This document shows, piece by piece, positions 25,542-34,946 of a stretch of DNA of 64,000 nucleotides (positions are counted from its first letter, which is position 1; every line of letters starts with the position of its first letter). Under the pieces are notes generated by a model, which was not told the DNA's origin, ran no database searches, and saw only the letters and a program-made list of their open reading frames with translations. The DNA is from Fulvitalea axinellae (GTDB lineage: Bacteria; Bacteroidota; Bacteroidia; Cytophagales; Cyclobacteriaceae): positions 2,146,010-2,210,009 of the forward strand of contig NZ_AP025314.1 of the NCBI RefSeq assembly GCF_036492835.1, read 5' to 3'. The position numbers were made by a program, and so were the translations under genes.

Positions 25542-26603
25542 ATGACTATCGATGAATTGAAACACTCGGGCTGGATCATGTTCGAATGCATAAGCGGAAG
25601 TAAAGCCTATGGACTGGATGTACCCGGGTCCGATACGGATATCAAAGGCGTTTTCGTTTTGCCCCAAGACCGGATTTATGGTCTGGATTATATTGCACAG
25701 ATCAGTAACCAGAGCAACGATATCGTCTATTATGAATTGGGTCGTTTCATAGAGCTTTTGATCAAGAACAATCCGAATATCCTGGAGATGCTGGCCGTTT
25801 CCGACGAAGACATTTTGTATAAAGATCCGTTATGGGACAAAATTCGGAATGCGCCAGTGCTTTCGAAATTATGCAAAAACACCTTCGCCGGTTATGCCTT
25901 TACGCAAATCAAAAAAGCGAAAGGGCTCAATAAGAAAATATTCAACCCGATCGATCGTAAACGTAAAACGGTAACGGACTTTTGCTACATACTGCAAGGC
26001 AAAGGCTCCGTGCCGTTTAACACATGGTTAACTGAAACCGGAACGTCAGCGGAGTCGTGTGGCCTAGCGAAAATTCCGCATATCAAAGGCGTTTACGGCT
26101 TATACAAAGACATTCAGACTCCTTATGGCGGTATAGTACGCGATTCGGAATGCGGAGATGTGCGCCTTTCTTCCATTCCGGAAGGTTGTGTGCCCGAAGC
26201 GTTTCTTTTCTTCAACAAAGAGGCCTACGCGGCGCATTGCAAAGAATATAAAGCCTACTGGGATTGGGTGGAAAAGCGCAATCCCGCCCGTTTTGAAAAC
26301 ACTTTGGCCCACGGCAAAAACTACGATGCCAAGAATATGATGCACACATTCCGCCTGTTGCGGATGGCGGAGGAAATTCTATCCGAAGGCAAAATCATAG
26401 TTAAGCGACCTGACAGGGAATTTCTGTTACGGGTTCGTAACGGTGAATTTGAATATGAGGACTTGATCAAAATGGCGGAGGAGGCTGTGGAGAAGATTAG
26501 TGAGTTAGAGAAGGTGAGCGATTTGCCTGATGTTCCAGATAAGGAAAATTTAATCAATTTGTTATTAAGAGTGAGGAAAGAGTGGTATAAAAGATATGAT
26601 TAA
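25542..26603 (+). CDS. RlaP-type nucleotidyltransferase, second copy
   Basis: 353 residues. Same family as the previous gene: SGSKAYGLDVPGSDTDIKG (18-36) with Asp31 and Asp33. It is longer, with an inserted middle (about 140-240, CYILQGKGSVPFNTWL, GIVRDSECGDVRLSSIP) and a helical C-terminus containing KNMMHTFRLLRMAEEIL. The two proteins have low overall identity, so they are old paralogues or separate subfamilies rather than a recent duplication. Two different RlaP proteins beside one RtcB suggest separate substrates or a heterodimer; this is inference. Confidence 0.86.
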   Translation: MTIDELKHSGWIMFECISGSKAYGLDVPGSDTDIKGVFVLPQDRIYGLDYIAQISNQSNDIVYYELGRFIELLIKNNPNILEMLAVSDEDILYKDPLWDKIRNAPVLSKLCKNTFAGYAFTQIKKAKGLNKKIFNPIDRKRKTVTDFCYILQGKGSVPFNTWLTETGTSAESCGLAKIPHIKGVYGLYKDIQTPYGGIVRDSECGDVRLSSIPEGCVPEAFLFFNKEAYAAHCKEYKAYWDWVEKRNPARFENTLAHGKNYDAKNMMHTFRLLRMAEEILSEGKIIVKRPDREFLLRVRNGEFEYEDLIKMAEEAVEKISELEKVSDLPDVPDKENLINLLLRVRKEWYKRYD

Positions 26604-26610
26604 TTTATAG

Positions 26611-26640
26611 TTGAACTACTAGTGAAACTACTTACATTTG
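26611..26640 (+). promoter_or_regulatory. Bacteroidota-type promoter for the 26681 gene
   Basis: TTG at 26611-26613 and TACATTTG at 26633-26640, 19 bases apart, match the -33 TTG / -7 TAnnTTTG consensus. The ATG follows 40 bases later. Confidence 0.7.
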
Positions 26641-26680
26641 TCAAGAAGTAGTGTGAAATTATAAAATTATCATTTTTATC

Positions 26681-29600
26681 ATGAGTAATTCAGTTTATCG
26701 TTTTCTACTTTTTACGTTAGCGTTTCTTCTTTATTCAACATATACATGGGCGCAGACAGTGGTTTCAGGTGTGATTTCTGAAGATACTGAGTGGACCTTG
26801 GAGGGGTCGCCTTATATTATTTCTGGGAAGGTTGGGGTGATGAGTGGTGTGAGGCTAAAAATAAACCCAGGTGTTTCAGTGGTTGCAGAGTATGAGCGTA
26901 AGCCAAATATGGATGGGTGCATTTTGTTGGTTAAGGGGGTAATTGTTGCTCAAGGACAAGTAGGTGAGGAGGTTGATTTTGATGCATTAGAAATCCACTT
27001 CAGAGAAGCGAACCTAGACGAATCAAAAATGTCACATATCTCGGTGCCAAATGGTGGAGGAATACAACTCGGAGACTTACTGCGTTCGGATGGAAACCAA
27101 AGTGGTGAAAATAATGGAACTTTATTGATAAATCACTCTAGTTTTGGAAAAAGTAGTTTTGTAAGAACTAGTGGGTATAAGACGACAGCAAAGTTGATCT
27201 TAGATCATTGCAAGCTCAATGATTCTGACGTAATAGGTATGTCTCCGACTGGAGAGCATATTTTTTTGGAGAATTGTGTTGTTAATAATACTCGGGTAGG
27301 GTCATATTCAAGTAATATGAAATTGCTTTTGAAGAATACTCAATTTGATAATACAATTTTTGATTTAGGTAATTTGAAATTTGACGATTGTGTTGTTAAA
27401 ACATCTCTAATAAGGTCATCAGATACCAATGCGTTAAGTATTTACAACTCGAAATTTGTAAAAACTAAATTTAATATTGGTAGAACTAAACTTATTATTA
27501 AAGGGTCAAGTGTAATGGCTGAAGGTACGACATTGAGGGTGGAGACTGCTCAGCTTGAAGATAATACTTTTAGGTTTAAGTCTGATAAGCCACTTTTTGA
27601 GTTGTGGACTAGAACCAATACGACAAAATCAGTAATTACTCGGAATACTTTCTATACAAAAACAGGCGTATTTTCGGTCAGAGGAATTGTTCCAGCATCG
27701 GTGATAACTCAAAATAATTTTTTTAACAAAAGTGGATATGTTTTATACAACCACTCCAGTTACAATTTAACGGCAATTGAAAATTATTGGGGTAGCTCTG
27801 AAGAAGAAATTAAGCTGAATATTTTTGATTTTTATGATGATATAGATAGAGGGGAGGTTGACTATTCTAATTTTAAGATTACTCCGTTGACGAATGTTGC
27901 TTTACACAGTTCAGTGTCAAAGCCATTGAATGTGATTAAGGGGCTCACAATAGACGGAACGAAGGTTTCGTGGTCTTGGGAAGGAAAAATGTCTGATTTA
28001 GCTGGGTTCCGAATATATAAAGGAGATGATAAAGTAAAAATAAAAGAAGTTTCAAGTAATGGCCGAAATTGTATTTTACCAGATGTAGGTCTTGGTGAAA
28101 AGATTTATATAACAGCCATCAATCACGATGCGGACGGAGTAGACGATTTATTCGATGACGACGAAAGTGTTTTTTCAGAAGAGGCCAAATTATTTGTTAA
28201 TCCCGTTGTTCAAAAGCCCCAGACAGCTTGTGATGATAAGTTGATTTTGGTAACCTATAAGGAGACAACGAAAGTTGAAGTTGCCCAAGATATTAAAATT
28301 CAGTTGTCTGATGCCTCAGGGGATTTTAGTCACCCGACAGCTTTGCGATATAGTGAAATTGAAGGACGTCGTTTTACTTATAATATTCCTCAAGGTCTAT
28401 CTCCAGAGGGAAGTTACCGTTTCAGGTTGTATTCTGAATTATATGAGATGTTTTCAGAAGCAACAGATCTACTAATACCAGTAAAGCCGACAGCGAATTT
28501 TTTAGTGAAAAAAAGCGGAAATGTATATGAGCAAATTGTAGTTAAATTTCAGGGGGAAGCTCGGCGAGAGGCTGTGTTTAATTGGGATTTAAATGGGGGC
28601 GAAGTTGTATCGCAAAAAGCAGGAGGTGAATATGTGGTTCAATGGCAACAGGAAGGCGAAAAGAAAATCACATTGACTATTGATGATAATGGTTGTTTAT
28701 CGGATCCTGTAAGCCACACGATATTGGTTGTTGAAAAGCCTGTTCCTGAGAAAGAAGATTTGCCAACAATCACTCAAAACTGTTTAGTTGAGTCGTTAGA
28801 AGCCCCAAAAGCGATAAGTTCTACATTTGGTGAAATTAAAGGTACAACGACGACCTCGTTTCCAATTAGGAAAGCGAACGAAGATCTTGTTGTTGTATGG
28901 ACTTATGATGATGAGCATGGGGCGCTCGTTGCTCAAGAACAAATAGTTAGAGTTGTCGATACTTCAATGCCGGTTTTAGAGGTTGATGAATTACCCGTTA
29001 TTGTATCTGAGTGTGAATTAGTGGAATTACAGGCTCCTAAAGCTATTGATAACTGTAAGGGTGAGATTGAAGCGACTACTAATACCGTTTTTCCAATCAG
29101 TAAGATAGGGGATACGGAAATTACATGGACTTTTGATGATGGAAACGGAAATATTGTTCATCAAAAGCAAATTGTTCGGATAGAGGATAACAAGGCGCCT
29201 GTTCCCGTTGTGCAGACTTTGCCTACTTTTTTTGCTGATTGTTCTGCTATTTCTCCGGAAGCTCCAAAAGCAATTGATGAATGCCAAGGTGAAATCTTGG
29301 GGGTTCCGGATGTTACATTTCCGATTACAACTCCAGGGGAAGTGCTGATTACATGGTACTATACAGATTCTAATAATTATCAGAGCAAACAAACACAGTT
29401 GTTGGTTCTAAAGCAGGACTTAACGGGCCCTATTCCTAATATTGAGAACCTGCCAACAGTAGAAAGCCAATGCGAGGTTACGAAATTGGATTATCCTAAA
29501 GCTATGGATAATTGTTCTGGAGAAATACAAGGCACAACAACCGTTGAATTTCCTATAACCAAGCAAGGCGATACGGAAGTGATCTGGCAATTTGAGGACG

Positions 29601-30790
29601 AAAACGGCAATGTAAGCGAGCAAACCCAGATCGTTCGAATAACGGATACGGAGTCACCCGAGCCATTGTTGCCGACATTACCTTTAATGGAAAGCCAATG
29701 TGAGATTACGAAATTGGATTCTCCTAAAGCTACGGATAACTGTTCTGGAGAGGTACTAGGCACAACAACCGTTGAATTCCCGATCACCAAGCAAGGCGAT
29801 ACGAAAGTGATCTGGCGATTCGAGGATGAAAACGGTAATGTAAGCGAGCAAACCCAGATCGTTCGAATAACAGATACTGAGTCACCCGAGCCATTGTTAG
29901 CGACATTACCTTTAATAGAAAGCCAATGCGAGGTTACGAAATTGGATTATCCTAAAGCTATGGATAATTGTTCAGGAGAGGTACAAGGGACAACAACCGT
30001 TGAATTCCCGATCACCAAGCAAGGCGATACGGAAGTGATCTGGCGTTTTGAGGACGAAAACGGCAATGTAAGCGAGCAAACCCAGATAGTTCGAATTACA
30101 GATACAGAAAACCCTGCTCCTTCAGAAATCGAGCTTCCTACTATAGAGCGTTGGTGTGCTATTGAGAGCTTGCCAGCGCCTACCGCAGATGATAATTGCG
30201 CTGGTGTAATAATTGCGAAGACGGAAACGGAATTCCCGGTTTCGGAAATCGGTGAGACTAAGGTTGTCTGGTCTTTCGATGACGGAAACGGTCATGTTGT
30301 TACTCAGGAACAAATTGTCCGGATTCATCAAATTGATAAGCAAATTGATTTGCAGGGTGAGCAATTGGTTGCCCGCGAGCTTGATGCGGAGTACCAATGG
30401 ATGAATCTCACGAAAGGCTTATCTGTCAAAAATGAAACGAATAGGTTGTTTACTTTTACGGAAGAAGGCGAATACGCTGTTACGATCATTAAGGAAGGCT
30501 GTGAGGTACAGTCCGATTCCAAAACGGTTAGAATTTTGGGCCTTGAAAATGAGATGAAGGACGAGGTTGCCTTTGCGCCAAACCCTTCGGATGGTGTAGT
30601 GGATATTAAGTCGTCGACTGTAATTCTTAATGTGCGTCTTTTGGACTTGAATGGGAATGTGGTTTTGGAAAGGAGCGGAAGTGGAAAGAGCTTGAAATTG
30701 AATGCGAAAACAAGATGTTCCGCTGGAATCTACGTTTTGGAGGTTCGCACGCAAGAAGGGACAGTGAGAGAGCGTATCGCCTTCAGATAG
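26681..30790 (+). CDS. Type IX-secreted beta-helix / HYR-like repeat surface protein
   Basis: 1369 residues, signal peptide ends near YTWAQT (residue 26). About residues 30-400 are a right-handed beta-helix (short strands with N, S, K turns). A fibronectin-III-like module (about 430-510) and a PKD-like module (620-690, NWDLNGGEV) follow. Then seven HYR-like Ig repeats of about 76-85 residues, each with (P/S)KAxDxCxGE and WxFxDExGNVxxQxQIVRI motifs and a pair of cysteines. The end has the type IX sorting pattern FAPNPSDGVVDI...GIYVLEV. Probably a cell-surface adhesin. Its DNA is more AT-rich at the 5' end than the repeats and than neighbouring genes. Confidence 0.85.
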   Translation: MSNSVYRFLLFTLAFLLYSTYTWAQTVVSGVISEDTEWTLEGSPYIISGKVGVMSGVRLKINPGVSVVAEYERKPNMDGCILLVKGVIVAQGQVGEEVDFDALEIHFREANLDESKMSHISVPNGGGIQLGDLLRSDGNQSGENNGTLLINHSSFGKSSFVRTSGYKTTAKLILDHCKLNDSDVIGMSPTGEHIFLENCVVNNTRVGSYSSNMKLLLKNTQFDNTIFDLGNLKFDDCVVKTSLIRSSDTNALSIYNSKFVKTKFNIGRTKLIIKGSSVMAEGTTLRVETAQLEDNTFRFKSDKPLFELWTRTNTTKSVITRNTFYTKTGVFSVRGIVPASVITQNNFFNKSGYVLYNHSSYNLTAIENYWGSSEEEIKLNIFDFYDDIDRGEVDYSNFKITPLTNVALHSSVSKPLNVIKGLTIDGTKVSWSWEGKMSDLAGFRIYKGDDKVKIKEVSSNGRNCILPDVGLGEKIYITAINHDADGVDDLFDDDESVFSEEAKLFVNPVVQKPQTACDDKLILVTYKETTKVEVAQDIKIQLSDASGDFSHPTALRYSEIEGRRFTYNIPQGLSPEGSYRFRLYSELYEMFSEATDLLIPVKPTANFLVKKSGNVYEQIVVKFQGEARREAVFNWDLNGGEVVSQKAGGEYVVQWQQEGEKKITLTIDDNGCLSDPVSHTILVVEKPVPEKEDLPTITQNCLVESLEAPKAISSTFGEIKGTTTTSFPIRKANEDLVVVWTYDDEHGALVAQEQIVRVVDTSMPVLEVDELPVIVSECELVELQAPKAIDNCKGEIEATTNTVFPISKIGDTEITWTFDDGNGNIVHQKQIVRIEDNKAPVPVVQTLPTFFADCSAISPEAPKAIDECQGEILGVPDVTFPITTPGEVLITWYYTDSNNYQSKQTQLLVLKQDLTGPIPNIENLPTVESQCEVTKLDYPKAMDNCSGEIQGTTTVEFPITKQGDTEVIWQFEDENGNVSEQTQIVRITDTESPEPLLPTLPLMESQCEITKLDSPKATDNCSGEVLGTTTVEFPITKQGDTKVIWRFEDENGNVSEQTQIVRITDTESPEPLLATLPLIESQCEVTKLDYPKAMDNCSGEVQGTTTVEFPITKQGDTEVIWRFEDENGNVSEQTQIVRITDTENPAPSEIELPTIERWCAIESLPAPTADDNCAGVIIAKTETEFPVSEIGETKVVWSFDDGNGHVVTQEQIVRIHQIDKQIDLQGEQLVARELDAEYQWMNLTKGLSVKNETNRLFTFTEEGEYAVTIIKEGCEVQSDSKTVRILGLENEMKDEVAFAPNPSDGVVDIKSSTVILNVRLLDLNGNVVLERSGSGKSLKLNAKTRCSAGIYVLEVRTQEGTVRERIAFR
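29462..30145 (+). repeat. Three 228-bp tandem repeats inside the HYR protein
   Basis: Units at 29462-29689, 29690-29917 and 29918-30145, each encoding 76 residues and each starting GAAAGCCAATG. Near-identical at the DNA level, so they arose recently or are kept alike by conversion; copy number may vary between strains. Confidence 0.85.
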
Positions 30791-30810
30791 GTCTATTAGT
30801 TTTTCTTATA

Positions 30811-30850
30811 CAAAAGGCTTCTTTTTAGCGGGAAGCCTTTTGTTATTTTT
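30811..30850. terminator. Rho-independent terminator
   Basis: Perfect 11-bp stem CAAAAGGCTTC (30811-30821) / GAAGCCTTTTG (30832-30842) with TTATTTTT after it. Sits between convergent genes. Confidence 0.88.
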
Positions 30851-30864
30851 AGGGAAATAGGTGG

Positions 30865-32172
30865 TTACGGTAAACCGTTATTTTCATTGAAAAACAAATC
30901 CCTCGCCTCATTAACCCCGCGGACCCACACAAATATTTCACGGGCAAATTCGGGCCATTTCCGATAAGGTAACTCTTGGCATAATCGACGGAATTCCAGA
31001 ATAGGGGTCTGTTCTTTTGTTTTGGGATCTTCGTCGGTTTTCGGGCCGAGGTTGGCGAAGTACAGTTCCGGTTTGGCTTCGGGAAAGGGGCAGTCTTCTT
31101 TGTTTAAAAGATCCTTTCCTTTCGGGATATTCCGGAGCCAAAGCGCCCGGGTTATTCGGTTGAGGTTGTGACGCCGTTCTTTGAAAAGTTCGTCTTCCAG
31201 ATGTATGCCTTGTGTGAAAAGCGGCGCCCTGACCGGGCCGATTCTCAAAGCTCCGAACAGTTCGTATACTAGCGCTACCCATTCCGATTCGTCGGCGTAC
31301 TTTTCTTTTTCTTCGGGCGGAATCAGCTCGAATATCCGCGCGAAGCTGGTGCGGGGTGTTATGGGAAACATGGTTTTCGGGTAAGAGGCGCAAGGGTCGT
31401 TGCCTAGCGCCAAATATTGGCCGATTAAGCAGAGTAAGCCCTGTAGTTTTTCGGAATGCCCGTAGCGTTGAGCCATATCATTTACTATTCGGATTATTTT
31501 CCCGAAATCGTCGGCTTCGTGTTTTAGCCCGGTTTTGAAGTCTAAGTCCCGCTCCCAATCGATAAGGTACTTTCTTCCGGGATCCCTTTTTTTGCTTAGG
31601 GCCGGGGCTTCGGCTCGTGGCGTGCCCAGGTCGTCGAATATTTTGGGTAACGCGCCGAGTCGGATGCCGGCTGTGAACTGGAAATTGCCTTGCTCTACGT
31701 GTTCCGACCTTATGATGACTTTGCGCATTTCGTCTGGAATTTCGCCGAAAGGCCGTAAACATGTTTCCAACGAAAATCCCGCTGATGACACCGATTCGCT
31801 AAGCGTTCTCATTATTCTGACGATTTCACCGAAGGTCCGGTCCATTTGGGCTTGGCCGGCGTCGGTTTCTTCAAAAGGGTCGGTTACGAATTCCAGATAG
31901 GGCACCCGGCTTGGGAAGCCCAGGTCGGTTTGCAATTCGAAGCCTTGGCCTTTGAGCAGTACGTCGTATTTCCGGATAGGCTTTGTGAAGGCGGGGCGGA
32001 AGACGGGTTCTTTGCTGGCGTCGAATTCCCGAGCTTGTTCCGGGTTTCGGAAAACTTCGCATTCCACTTCCACTTCAAAGCCCACTTTGCGTTGGATAAC
32101 GGGCGGTGTCCGTGAAGAGGATTTGGATTCCTCTGTCGTATTTTTTCGCTTCGAAATTTGACGCACGAACAT
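30865..32172 (-). CDS. Putative amidoligase-like effector (paralogue of 3147-4505)
   Basis: 435 residues. Basic disordered N-terminus (MFVRQISKRKNTTEE) then PPVIQRKVGFEVE (23-35). Blocks that fit an amidoligase (COOH-NH2 ligase) fold: GFEVE (31-35), ELQTD...LEFVTDPFEE (79-102), NFQFTAGIRL (163-172) and ILEFRRL (391-397). The paralogue at 3147 keeps all four blocks in order while the rest has diverged, which supports them as functional sites. In known amidoligases the first Glu pair and the EFR arginine act in ATP/metal and carboxylate binding. Divergently transcribed from the 32306 gene with 133 bp between them. An effector role is inferred from the N-terminus, not shown. Confidence 0.6.
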   Translation of the reverse strand: MFVRQISKRKNTTEESKSSSRTPPVIQRKVGFEVEVECEVFRNPEQAREFDASKEPVFRPAFTKPIRKYDVLLKGQGFELQTDLGFPSRVPYLEFVTDPFEETDAGQAQMDRTFGEIVRIMRTLSESVSSAGFSLETCLRPFGEIPDEMRKVIIRSEHVEQGNFQFTAGIRLGALPKIFDDLGTPRAEAPALSKKRDPGRKYLIDWERDLDFKTGLKHEADDFGKIIRIVNDMAQRYGHSEKLQGLLCLIGQYLALGNDPCASYPKTMFPITPRTSFARIFELIPPEEKEKYADESEWVALVYELFGALRIGPVRAPLFTQGIHLEDELFKERRHNLNRITRALWLRNIPKGKDLLNKEDCPFPEAKPELYFANLGPKTDEDPKTKEQTPILEFRRLCQELPYRKWPEFAREIFVWVRGVNEARDLFFNENNGLP

Positions 32173-32305
32173 AGGACTCAGTTACCCAAAAATGATACTA
32201 AGTGCGTGTCACGCTTCTATTGAATAGTGATATAGATCGCTTTTGCGGTTTTCCGCAACTCTTAGGCCTCTAGTTTGTCTTTTCTAACAGTAGGGAAAAG
32301 AACTC

Positions 32306-34228
32306 ATGTTTACTGGCCGTACGCAAGAAGACAAAGCAAGGGCCTCTGCCGGCAAAGGGGGAGTGGCGAAAAATATTCCGCAAGGGCATATACCGCATTA
32401 TCGTCCGGCTAGGGTGAAGCACGATACGGCGGGGCATATGGAATCGGGCAGGGCGTTTCCGGTGAGCGTTTCGGGAAGGAGGCGTTTGCGCCGAGGGCAG
32501 TTGGTGGTGGTGGATACCGATGGCGCTCACGTAAGTTGGAATACTGGTGAGGAGGGGTTTTCCGAATCGAAATACCCGGCTATAGCTTCCAATATTTCCC
32601 AAGGGCTTTACCTCTCGGAGGGTTCCGTGACTTTATTGGAGGACGGTCCCGCTTTCAGGTCTATGATTCGGCTTATGGGCCGTCTTTTTGAAAATAGAAA
32701 ATCGGTAACGGAATCTTATAATAGAAGGTGGTTTCAGCGATTAAAGCATGTTTGTCCGGAAGAGGGAAAACAGGATATTCCCGAAGACTATGATATAAAG
32801 GCCCAAAATGATGTGGCCAGAGCGTTGGCCCAAATTATCGGGGAAAGACCGCCGGGCACCACCACCACACTCCGAAAGCAAGGGGAATCGGCCGGTTCGT
32901 TTGGTGACAGTGATGTTGGCCAGTCAGAGCGTTTATCTCTTCTCAAACAATGTGAAACGGAACTAGGGGCCAGAGTTCCGCACAGGGAAAGGTACGGGCG
33001 GGCGGACGCAAAGGAATTGGTTGACAAAGGACGAGCCTCAACGGCGCCGTTGGCTCCGCTTACACGCCCAAGGCTTTTCGAATTCCATATAAACGTTTGG
33101 CCGGATTATGCGCCGGCTTTGGTTCGGGCGCTTTTGCCTTTGGTCGATACTCCTTATTCCGAAGATTGGGCGTTGGCCAGATGGATTCGGATTAACCCTG
33201 TGGAGGGAATCGGGGGCGAGTTGAGTAATATTAGGGTTGGCGTTGGAGATGAGCGGTCTTTCGGCAAAGTTTCCAAAACGCTTTTGGCCATAGGGCAGGA
33301 GCATCCGGAATATTTTAGGGAAGGGGAACCGCCAATGACCGAAACGCTTTTTCCGGGCGTGGCTTGGTGCGAAAATCCTTTCGTCTATAGCGTTTGGGAT
33401 ATGGGCGATGATCTGCGTAGAAGCGTTGACCGTTTTGGAGAACGGGCGGGCCAATTGCTGAAGCAGAGACAAAACCGGGGCGCGTGGACGAAGTTTTGGG
33501 AGGAATCTTGGATCGAAGGAGCGATCAATAGTTTTGGAGACGGTGTGGAGAAATTTAAATCCCAAAAAGCGAGGAAAGAACACGATTCGGATTACGATTA
33601 TATTCAGGCTCTGCTCAGTCTGGATTTGCAAGTCAAACAACAAAAAGGAAAAGGCCTCTCCGATAACGTAAACGGTTGGTTAAGGCATTATTTGCGTTTC
33701 GTAAGCAGGCCTACCGGTGATGTGCCTATGCCTTTTTTACTGAACCGTTGCAATCTGCTCAAGGAAGCGTTAACGCAACAGCCTAGAGATTTCGCCGGGT
33801 ATATTTCGGCGTGTATGGCTCGGTTTGAAAAGGAAGGACTGGATTTTTCGCAACCGCATATGAGCTTGCCCGTTCCCGCTTTTCAGGACGAAGGGGCGTA
33901 TTTGATGGAAGGTCTGGAAGCGATGAGCATTACGGAGGCGTCTCAAGATGAATGGGAAGAGGAGTTTGTGGATAAGAAAACGGCCAAGAGCGCCGAAGTG
34001 CCATTGTTTAAGCCGTCGGGAGTATTGGCGAAAGCGTTGGGGCGTTTTCAGCAATCCAGCGCGGAGACGGGCGAAGCGGATGTTCCGCACTTTTCGCTTT
34101 CGCAACGCATTGTCAGAACCTTGGATCACACCCAAGGGCAATCGGGGTCGGGCAATCTTGACTTTTTGAATAAAGAACACCTTTACGCAACATCCGCGGA
34201 GAAGCCCAAAAAAGAGACGAAATCGTAA
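32306..34228 (+). CDS. Large effector-like protein of unknown fold
   Basis: 640 residues, no signal peptide. Begins MFTGRTQEDKARASAGKGG, a basic low-complexity stretch like the other effector candidates, but without the V-Q-[RC] motif. I recognise no domain. Visible blocks: a beta-rich segment after residue 60 (RRLRRGQLVVVDTDG), a central part with RPRLFEFHINVWPDYAPALV and a conserved-looking RWIRINPVEGIGGELSNIRVG, then a helical C-terminal half rich in W, R and K (GAWTKFWEESWIEGAINSF) and a basic tail. The FEFHINVWPDY...RINPVEGIGGELSNIR order loosely recalls the strand-and-arginine pattern of the amidoligase-like neighbours, but too weakly to assign. It shares a short divergent region with one of them. 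Confidence 0.5.
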   Translation: MFTGRTQEDKARASAGKGGVAKNIPQGHIPHYRPARVKHDTAGHMESGRAFPVSVSGRRRLRRGQLVVVDTDGAHVSWNTGEEGFSESKYPAIASNISQGLYLSEGSVTLLEDGPAFRSMIRLMGRLFENRKSVTESYNRRWFQRLKHVCPEEGKQDIPEDYDIKAQNDVARALAQIIGERPPGTTTTLRKQGESAGSFGDSDVGQSERLSLLKQCETELGARVPHRERYGRADAKELVDKGRASTAPLAPLTRPRLFEFHINVWPDYAPALVRALLPLVDTPYSEDWALARWIRINPVEGIGGELSNIRVGVGDERSFGKVSKTLLAIGQEHPEYFREGEPPMTETLFPGVAWCENPFVYSVWDMGDDLRRSVDRFGERAGQLLKQRQNRGAWTKFWEESWIEGAINSFGDGVEKFKSQKARKEHDSDYDYIQALLSLDLQVKQQKGKGLSDNVNGWLRHYLRFVSRPTGDVPMPFLLNRCNLLKEALTQQPRDFAGYISACMARFEKEGLDFSQPHMSLPVPAFQDEGAYLMEGLEAMSITEASQDEWEEEFVDKKTAKSAEVPLFKPSGVLAKALGRFQQSSAETGEADVPHFSLSQRIVRTLDHTQGQSGSGNLDFLNKEHLYATSAEKPKKETKS

Positions 34229-34308
34229 ACGGAAACAAACAGAGGCAATTCTATTTTGTGAAAATGTAGGAGCCCTGAGGCTTTTGGAGAAACAGAAAAC
34301 CTGAATAT

Positions 34309-34911
34309 ATGAAAACGCTGATAGTTGTCGGATCCACGGGAGTGATAGGGAAAGAAATCGTAAAATTGCTTCGTTCCGATTACAACATCATTGAGATTAA
34401 TCGCCATAGCGGAGATTATCAATTGGATATTCAAAATGCGGAAGCCGTGGAGGAAGCGTTTAGGAAGATCGGAAGCTTCGACGCGCTGATTTCCGCCGGC
34501 GGATACGGCAAGTGGGGAAGTTTGGAAGAGCATAGTCTTCAGGATTTCCACGACGGGCTGAACAGCAAACTGATGGGACAGGTGAATTTGTTTATGATCG
34601 GGCGGAAATACGCTCGGCCCGACGCCGTGTTTCTGTTGACTACGGGTGTTTTGGCGCATAGGCATAGGGTGGGCAGTTTATCGTTGGGAATGATAAACAT
34701 GGCGCTTGAGTATTTTGCGCAAGGCGTCGCTTTGGAACTTACGGGTGATATTAAGATCAATATCGTAAGCCCTGAATTTACCACCGAGACATTGGCTCAA
34801 ATGGGCGAGGACACTTCAACAGGTATTCCCGCTCGGGAAGCCGCTTTGCTTTACAAAAGGGCTTTGGAAGAAGGGAAGACGGGTGAGATATATAAGGGTT
34901 GGAAGGAATGA
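34309..34911 (+). CDS. Short-chain dehydrogenase/reductase, small type
   Basis: 200 residues. Rossmann motif GSTGVIGKEI (8-17) at the N-terminus, an SAGGYG-like NNAG equivalent (63-68) and a C-terminal INIVSPEFTTETLAQM that matches the small SDR subfamily. The Tyr of the YxxxK pair is replaced in the helix SLSLGMINMALEYF, as is usual in this subfamily. NAD(P)-dependent oxidoreductase, substrate unknown. It lies 80 bp downstream of the 32306 gene and may be co-transcribed, but nothing links its function to the effector-like gene. Confidence 0.85.
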   Translation: MKTLIVVGSTGVIGKEIVKLLRSDYNIIEINRHSGDYQLDIQNAEAVEEAFRKIGSFDALISAGGYGKWGSLEEHSLQDFHDGLNSKLMGQVNLFMIGRKYARPDAVFLLTTGVLAHRHRVGSLSLGMINMALEYFAQGVALELTGDIKINIVSPEFTTETLAQMGEDTSTGIPAREAALLYKRALEEGKTGEIYKGWKE

Positions 34912-34946
34912 GGATTTGTGAAGGAAGTCTTTCATGAAAGGAGACG

